Assembly: GCA_965226245.1 (NCBI GenBank)
Contig: CBDDCL010000015.1
Span: forward strand, 6,386,001 to 6,450,000
DNA: 64,000 nucleotides
Direction of reading: 5' to 3'
From: CBDCYS01 sp965226245
GTDB lineage: Bacteria > Acidobacteriota > Terriglobia > Bryobacterales > UBA6623
Made by a program: the position numbers and the translations under genes. The notes beneath the pieces were generated by a model. The model had not been told where the DNA came from, searched no databases, and saw only the letters and a list, made by a program, of their open reading frames with translations. Of the stretch, positions 59,086-64,000 are shown piece by piece (the first letter of the stretch is position 1; every line of letters begins with the position of its first letter).

Positions 59086-59991
59086 ATGGTCTGTCGGCGT
59101 CTTACGAAAGCGAATCCTGGTTCAAGGTTGTTGGCGTGTGCTCTCTTGCTCTATCTAGCTGTAGCGCTAGCATTGCTGGCCGTGCCGGTTAACCCGGCAA
59201 TGGCGCAACAGGCGAAAAAAACGGCGAAAGACTACCCCACCGGCTACACCGGCACGCCATTTCTGCCTGGCGGCAAGTGGCGCGTGCATGACATCAACCG
59301 TCCGCGCCCCCGCGTCGTCACGCCGGGAACGGCCAGCACGCAGGACCACCCGGGCCGCCCGCCGGCCGATGCCATCGTGCTCTTCCATGGCAAGGACCTT
59401 TCCAACTGGCTGGCGCGGGGCAGCGGGGCGGAACGGCGCAACACGGCGGCCCCCGAATGGAAGGTTGAGAACGGCTACATGGAGATGGTCCCCAAGACCG
59501 GCAGTATCTTCACCAAGGAGAAATTCGGGGACATGCAGCTCCACATCGAGTGGGCGGCTCCGAAGAACATTCAAGCCGCCAGCCAGGGCCGGGGCAACAG
59601 CGGCGTGCTGATCATGGGACTCTACGAAATTCAGGTGCTCGACTCCTACAACAACGTCTCCTACGCCGACGGCCAGGCGGCGGCAATCTACGGGCAGTAT
59701 CCGCCCCTCGTCAACGCTTCGCGCAAGCCCGGCGAGTGGCAGACCTACGACATCATCTTTGAGGCCCCGCGCTTCCATGGCGGCCGGCTCGTCAAGCCGG
59801 CTTTTGCGACCGTGTTTCACAACGGAGTGCTGATGCATCATCGGCAGGAGCTAATGGGCCCCATGCGCCACAAGGTTGTCACGAAGTATGAGCCGCATGA
59901 AGCGGAGGGTCCGCTGCAGTTGCAGTCACATGGCAACCCGGTGCGTTACCGCAACATATGGGTCCGGCGGCTGGACAAGGTATCCCAGTAG
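59086..59991 (+). CDS. Secreted DUF1080 protein
   Basis: A 301-aa exported protein from ATG 59086 (an ATG at 59050 is also open). The signal is LLACALLLYLAVALALLAVP ending NPAMA. DUF1080 marks: AIVLFHGKDLSNWLARGSG, YMEMVPKTGSIFTKEKFGDM, GNSGVLIMGLYEIQVLDSYN and HGNPVRYRNIWVRRL. It belongs to a different DUF1080 subgroup than the gene at 13426. Expected to act on or bind carbohydrates outside the cytoplasm. Confidence 0.87.
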   Translation: MVCRRLTKANPGSRLLACALLLYLAVALALLAVPVNPAMAQQAKKTAKDYPTGYTGTPFLPGGKWRVHDINRPRPRVVTPGTASTQDHPGRPPADAIVLFHGKDLSNWLARGSGAERRNTAAPEWKVENGYMEMVPKTGSIFTKEKFGDMQLHIEWAAPKNIQAASQGRGNSGVLIMGLYEIQVLDSYNNVSYADGQAAAIYGQYPPLVNASRKPGEWQTYDIIFEAPRFHGGRLVKPAFATVFHNGVLMHHRQELMGPMRHKVVTKYEPHEAEGPLQLQSHGNPVRYRNIWVRRLDKVSQ

Positions 59992-60184
59992 CCCGGCGGC
60001 GGCCCGGGCGAAATGCGTTCGGCTGTTTCGCGCATACCGCACTGTCGCGCATACCGCACTGCACGACAGCCCCGAGATGAGCTAAGATAGGCCGACTGAC
60101 GCTAGCTCCCGGCTTGATGCGCGGCACGATGAAACGACGCTCGCCGGATCTTGCGTCACGACGTTCAATCCGAGGAGGTGTTGC

Positions 60185-60967
60185 TTGAGAGGATGGAATA
60201 TTGTAGCTCTCACGGTTGGGCTGGCGGCGCCTGTTTGCGCCCAGCACGGGGTCGTCACCAACCGCTTCACTTCGCCCGAGGACGTTGCGGCGGGCGGCCG
60301 CATCTTCCGGTCTCATTGCGCCAATTGTCACGGCGTCGACGGCGCGGGGGGCAAGGGACCTGATCTCACCCGGGGGGTCTACCGCCACGGCGGCGAGGAT
60401 CCGGACCTCTACGACACGATTTCGGGGGGTATCCCGGGTTCGGAGATGGCGGGGATTTTCTTCGAAGGCAAGCAGCTCTGGCAGATTGTGGCCTACGTTC
60501 GGTCGCTCGCCGACAGCTCGGAGGGCGCCCTGCCAACCGGAGACGCGAGGCGGGGCGGCGCCTTGGTCAGCGGCAAGGGCGGTTGCCTGCAGTGCCACAT
60601 GGCCGGCGGGCAGGGAGGCCGCATGGGCCCAAGCCTCGACGACATCGGAGCCGCCAGGTCGCCTTCCCATCTTAGGACGGCCATTCTAGAGCCGGGCGAA
60701 GAAGTGCTGCCCAGTCACTGGACGGTCAAGGCGACGACAAAGAAAGGAGAGACGGTGTCCGGAAGGCGGCTCAACGAGGACACGTTCTCGGTTCAATTGC
60801 TCGATTCCAAGGACCGGCTGCTGTCGCTCGCCAAGAGCGACCTGGAAAGCTATGAGATCGTCAAGAAATCGGCGATGCCTTCTTATAAAGGTATGTTGAC
60901 TGACAGTGAGGTGGACGACATTGTTGCGTATCTCGTAGGTCTCAGACGAAGGGGGACAGCCCGATGA
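60185..60967 (+). CDS. Di-heme c-type cytochrome with heme-binding C-terminal domain
   Basis: A periplasmic electron carrier of 260 aa. TTG start six bases after AGGAGG (60173-60178); signal GWNIVALTVGLAAPVCAQ. Two heme sites: CANCHGVDG and CLQCHMAGG, with Met ligand candidates in SGGIPGSEMAG and SAMPSYKG. The second half resembles the heme-binding domain of planctomycete/acidobacterial proteins (LRTAILEPGEEVLPSHWTVK). It overlaps the PQQ dehydrogenase by four bases (ATGA), so it is the likely electron acceptor for that enzyme. Confidence 0.88.
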   Translation: MRGWNIVALTVGLAAPVCAQHGVVTNRFTSPEDVAAGGRIFRSHCANCHGVDGAGGKGPDLTRGVYRHGGEDPDLYDTISGGIPGSEMAGIFFEGKQLWQIVAYVRSLADSSEGALPTGDARRGGALVSGKGGCLQCHMAGGQGGRMGPSLDDIGAARSPSHLRTAILEPGEEVLPSHWTVKATTKKGETVSGRRLNEDTFSVQLLDSKDRLLSLAKSDLESYEIVKKSAMPSYKGMLTDSEVDDIVAYLVGLRRRGTAR

Positions 60968-62589
60968 AGTCACTCCGTTTATTCGTCGTCCTGCTGACGT
61001 TTGTCGCGGCGGCCTTTGCTCAAGTCTCATCCGAGCGCCTGCTGAAAGCCGCAGACGACCCTGAAAACTGGCTGACCTATTCGGGATCGTACAAGAGCCA
61101 GCGTCACAGCAAACTCGATCAAATCCAGCGCGAGAATGTCAAGGACCTGCAGTTAAAGTGGGTCTTCCAAGCTAAGTCCCTCGAGAAGTTTCAGGCAACC
61201 CCGCTGGTTGTCGACGGGGTGATGTACGTCACCGCGCCGCCCAACAACATCTTCGCGCTGGACGCGAAGACCGGGCGAACCTTCTGGTCCTACACGCATA
61301 ACCATCCCGACAAGATCAACATCTGCTGCGGCCGGGTCAACCGGGGTCTGGCGATCCTGGACGACACGTTGTTCATGGGCACGATCGACGGGCGACTGCT
61401 GGCCATCGACGCGAAAACCGGCGCCGTCAAGTGGGATGTCACCGTGGTGGACTACACCGGGGGCTATTCGCTGACCATGGCGCCGCTGATCGTCAAGGAC
61501 AAGGTGATCGTCGGCACAGCCGGGGGCGAGTACGGCATTCGAGGTTTTATCGAGGCCCGTGACGCCAAGAGCGGAAAGAGGCTATGGCGCTTCCACACGA
61601 TTCCCGGCCCGGGCGAACCTGGAAACGAAACCTGGGAAGGGGATTCCTGGAAGCGGGGCGGGGGCTCGGCCTGGCTGACAGGATCCTACGACCCCGATCT
61701 CAACTTGGTTTATTGGGGCATCGGCAATCCCGCGCCGGACTGGAACGGGGATGTTCGCAAGGGCGACAACCTCTACAGCGATTCCGTCATTGCGCTCAAC
61801 CCCGACGACGGCAAGCTGAAGTGGCACTTTCAATTCACGCCGCACGATTTGTGGGACTGGGACTCGGTCCAGGTGCCCGTGCTGGTGGACCGTGAATTCA
61901 AGGGCGAACAGCGCAAGCTGATGCTGTGGGGCAACCGCAACGGCTTCTTCTACGTGCTGGATCGCGCCACGGGCGAATTCCTGCTGGGCAAGGCTTTCGT
62001 GCACCAAAACTGGGCCAAGGGTTTGGATAAGAACGGCCGTCCGATCAGGATCCCCGGCATGGGACCCAGCCGCGAAGGAAAGAAGGTCTATCCGAGTGTT
62101 CAGGGGGGGACGAACTGGTATTCGCCGACCTATAGCGAGCGGACCGGCCTGTTTTATCTGTCGGTTTGGGAAAGCTACCCGAGCGTTTACAAAAAGGGCG
62201 ATCCGGCTTATACGCGGGGAAACCGCTACGTGGGCAGCCTGCCGCAGGGCATCATGCCCGATGTGGTCAAGGACGAGGAGCCTGGCTACGGCGCGGTCCG
62301 GGCTCTTGATCCCGAAACAGGCGAAATGGAGTGGGAATTCAAGATGGCGGAGGTTTCCGAAGGCGGCCTGATGTCGACCGGCGGGGATGTGCTTTTTTCG
62401 GGCAGCATAGAAGGGCAATTCGTGGCGCTCGATGTTTTCACGGGCCGATTGCTTTGGAGGGTGAATCTGGGCAGCAGCATGACCAACGGGCCGATCACCT
62501 ATATGGCGGACGGCAAGCAACATGTCGCGGTAGTTTCCGGCCACTCGCTATTTGTGTTTGGCTTGCGTGACCGAGCCCCCGAGCCGTGA
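60964..62589 (+). CDS. PQQ-dependent alcohol dehydrogenase-like quinoprotein
   Basis: Periplasmic eight-bladed propeller enzyme of 541 aa. Signal LRLFVVLLTFVAAAFAQ. The vicinal disulfide that caps PQQ is in NICCGRVNRGLAIL; DNLYSDSVIALNPDDGKLKW is the usual propeller motif, followed by FTPHDLWDWDSVQVPVL with the catalytic Asp. The Asp two residues later (DWD) matches the extra Asp of lanthanide-binding XoxF-type enzymes. No own heme domain; the upstream cytochrome supplies it. Substrate probably an alcohol or sugar. Confidence 0.9.
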   Translation: MKSLRLFVVLLTFVAAAFAQVSSERLLKAADDPENWLTYSGSYKSQRHSKLDQIQRENVKDLQLKWVFQAKSLEKFQATPLVVDGVMYVTAPPNNIFALDAKTGRTFWSYTHNHPDKINICCGRVNRGLAILDDTLFMGTIDGRLLAIDAKTGAVKWDVTVVDYTGGYSLTMAPLIVKDKVIVGTAGGEYGIRGFIEARDAKSGKRLWRFHTIPGPGEPGNETWEGDSWKRGGGSAWLTGSYDPDLNLVYWGIGNPAPDWNGDVRKGDNLYSDSVIALNPDDGKLKWHFQFTPHDLWDWDSVQVPVLVDREFKGEQRKLMLWGNRNGFFYVLDRATGEFLLGKAFVHQNWAKGLDKNGRPIRIPGMGPSREGKKVYPSVQGGTNWYSPTYSERTGLFYLSVWESYPSVYKKGDPAYTRGNRYVGSLPQGIMPDVVKDEEPGYGAVRALDPETGEMEWEFKMAEVSEGGLMSTGGDVLFSGSIEGQFVALDVFTGRLLWRVNLGSSMTNGPITYMADGKQHVAVVSGHSLFVFGLRDRAPEP

Positions 62590-63018
62590 CGTCAGGGAGC
62601 GCTCAGGCCCGCTGCCTAATTTGCAGCGGCACGGTCTCCAGCAAAGCGTGGGAACAAAGCGGAGCACGCTTGTTCCGAACAACGCGGGGAAGAAGTTGCC
62701 GCCCTCGGGTAGCCGCACGAGTTCGGATCTTCAAAAAGCCGAAGCGGGTACTCTTTATCGCAGCCGCGCGGTTGAGTCCCCCGTTCGCTTGGTAACATAA
62801 GGAGAGTGCTGCTGGAGCTGGGAGGAAGCGCGCCTGTTAGACAGATTCCGTGGCGGTCGGATATATTAGACAGCGGATATTGTATTCTCATATCGATCTT
62901 TCCTTATGACGCGGAAGGCTGCGCTTGAGAGCGGGGTCGCTTTCTGCTCCGCTTCCAGTCAGGCAGCAAGACATTTTTCTGAAGTTCGTTCGATAGTATT
63001 CATTAGATAGAGGCATTC
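62590..63018. other. Intergenic region
   Basis: I see no gene, repeat or convincing promoter in these 430 bases. Confidence 0.3.
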
Positions 63019-63780
63019 ATGACGCTCGAGATGATTCTGTGGTTTGTGGGCATCGCTTTCGGCCTGGCTCAGATTTCCACCTTCTGCACCACGATCTATT
63101 TACACCGCAGCTTGACTCACCAGGCATTGATCCTGCACCCGGTTGTCCGTTTTCTAATGCACTTCGAGCTTGTGCTGGCCACTGGCATCGTCCCGCGCGA
63201 ATGGGCGGCGGTGCATCGCAAGCATCACCGTTTTTCCGATCAGGAAGGGGATCCTCACAGCCCCTACATTGAAGGACTCTGGAAGGTTCTGTTCCTCAAT
63301 GTCGTGATGTACAAGAAAGAAATCAGGAACAAGGGAACGCTGGAGACGTTTGCTCCCAACTGGAAGAACGACATCATCGATCGTCTCCCCCGCGTCGGAA
63401 AGTTCGGGCCCTATGTGGGCATGCTGCTGCTGGCGCTAGTCTTCCCCTGGCTGACCGGCGCGAGCTACTGGCTGGGCGCGCTGCTCGGTGTCGCCACGTG
63501 GTGGCTTAACGCGGGTTTCTACGTGTTTCTGAACGCCATGGTCAACAGCGTCTGTCACAAGATCGGCTCCCGGAATTTCGACAATCATCTGGCCACCAAC
63601 CTTCAGTGGGTCGCTTGCATTACCGGCGGCGAGGGCTTGCACAACAACCACCACCAGTTTCCGATGTCGGCCCGCCTGAAGGCGAAGGCGATCGAGTTCG
63701 ATCCCGCCTGGCCGGTCATTTGGACTCTCAAGAAACTTCGTTTGGCGGAGTATAGCGAATCAGCGCTAGCACGGCTTTAG
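63019..63780 (+). CDS. Membrane fatty-acid (acyl-CoA) desaturase
   Basis: Di-iron delta-9-type desaturase, 253 aa, inner membrane. The three histidine boxes are HRSLTH (HxxxxH), HRKHH (HxxHH) and HNNHH (HxxHH). Four membrane segments are plausible (ILWFVGIAFGLAQISTF; MLLLALVFPWLTGASYWLGA and others). It would insert a double bond into acyl chains to adjust membrane fluidity; electron donors are not encoded nearby. Shorter than eukaryotic desaturases, as usual for bacteria. Element E copy 4 begins right after its stop. Confidence 0.93.
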   Translation: MTLEMILWFVGIAFGLAQISTFCTTIYLHRSLTHQALILHPVVRFLMHFELVLATGIVPREWAAVHRKHHRFSDQEGDPHSPYIEGLWKVLFLNVVMYKKEIRNKGTLETFAPNWKNDIIDRLPRVGKFGPYVGMLLLALVFPWLTGASYWLGALLGVATWWLNAGFYVFLNAMVNSVCHKIGSRNFDNHLATNLQWVACITGGEGLHNNHHQFPMSARLKAKAIEFDPAWPVIWTLKKLRLAEYSESALARL

Positions 63781-63782
63781 CA

Positions 63783-63920
63783 GCAATGCTGTTCACCTAG
63801 AGCCTTCGAGTCCAGGGTCTTTGAGCCGCGAAGCGGCGCAGGATCGTAGCCCAGGGTGGAGCGAAGCGGAACCCTGGGTGCGAATACCATCAAGGGTAAG
63901 CCCCGCGCGGGGCGTAGGAG
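63783..63920 (+). repeat. Element E, copy 4
   Basis: Starts gcaatgctgttcacctagag, then GCCGCgaaGCGGC, cccagggtggagcgaagcgg then aaccctggg (a perfect 8-bp stem), and a third hairpin GCCCCGCGCGGGGC. It begins two bases after the desaturase stop. Confidence 0.8.
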
Positions 63921-64000
63921 CAAACTGGCCGGTTCGTCTCCGAGGAAAGCAATGTGCGGCGGGCGTTCACCGATGTCCGATACATGATTGCCCGCCATGC
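63921..64000. other. Right edge of the window
   Basis: No supported feature in the last 80 bases. Confidence 0.3.

Noticed and set aside
1..64000. tRNA, rRNA and CRISPR loci
   Set aside because: I scanned for T-loop-like sequences, rRNA segments and regularly spaced repeats and saw none I could support.

Overview
The window reads as a piece of a high-GC, Gram-negative heterotroph chromosome, most likely an Acidobacteriota bacterium (inference). The supporting features are a TonB receptor and an OprO/P-type porin, a GspD-type secretin with a C-terminal cohesin domain, secreted proteins of the type that opens with Trp-Gly-Lys-Pro-Asp-Leu, several Tat-exported sugar or amino-acid enzymes, DUF1080 proteins, sulfatases, a zwf-opcA pair, and many short intergenic repeats. 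I found no rRNA, tRNA, CRISPR array, prophage or replication origin.

Layout. 1-8 kb: the end of an unknown gene, a TonB receptor, and a Gld-type ABC exporter operon (ATPase, permease fused to GldG, DUF4340). 8-13 kb: a HicB-HicA pair, an ArsC-type phosphatase, a transposase remnant and two penicillin-binding-protein-like serine hydrolases. 13-19 kb: DUF1080 and a partner secreted protein, an oxidoreductase remnant, a D-threonine-aldolase-like PLP enzyme, an amidohydrolase and a PemK/MazF-type toxin pair. 19-24 kb: ketosynthase and ACP, a polysaccharide deacetylase, a porin preceded by 11-bp tandem boxes, and a pseudo-receiver protein. 24-31.6 kb: BrnT-BrnA, DUF58-MoxR, leucyl aminopeptidase, a PIN toxin with an unusually large partner, and SmpB. 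31.9-38.5 kb: secretin-cohesin, two pseudopilins (one with a 108-residue glycine-rich insert), zwf and opcA. 38.5-44 kb: a repeat-rich stretch with decayed genes (REP-associated transposase, glycosyltransferase), a sugar isomerase-like protein, a cyclase and a CoA-transferase. 44-49.5 kb: a translationally coupled three-gene operon of alkaline-phosphatase-superfamily enzymes. 49.7-53.4 kb: DUF2905, an SDR epimerase, an IS1595 element abutting a duplicated small membrane gene, and an ACT protein. 53.6-64 kb: a truncated oxidoreductase, a sulfatase, Uma2, infA, a haloacid dehalogenase, DUF1080, cytochrome c with a PQQ dehydrogenase, and a fatty-acid desaturase.

The strongest cross-window signal is the repeat content. 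At least six families of short palindromic or fold-back elements lie between genes, and in two places they supply stop or start codons. They include a 27-nt REP-like hairpin family whose CAGAGCC head also stands just upstream of the decayed REP-associated transposase, a four-copy multi-hairpin element, and a three-copy element with fixed ends and variable interior. The best candidates for undescribed biology are the PIN plus 314-residue partner module, the glycine-rich pseudopilin beside the cohesin-secretin, and the repeat/transposase relationship.
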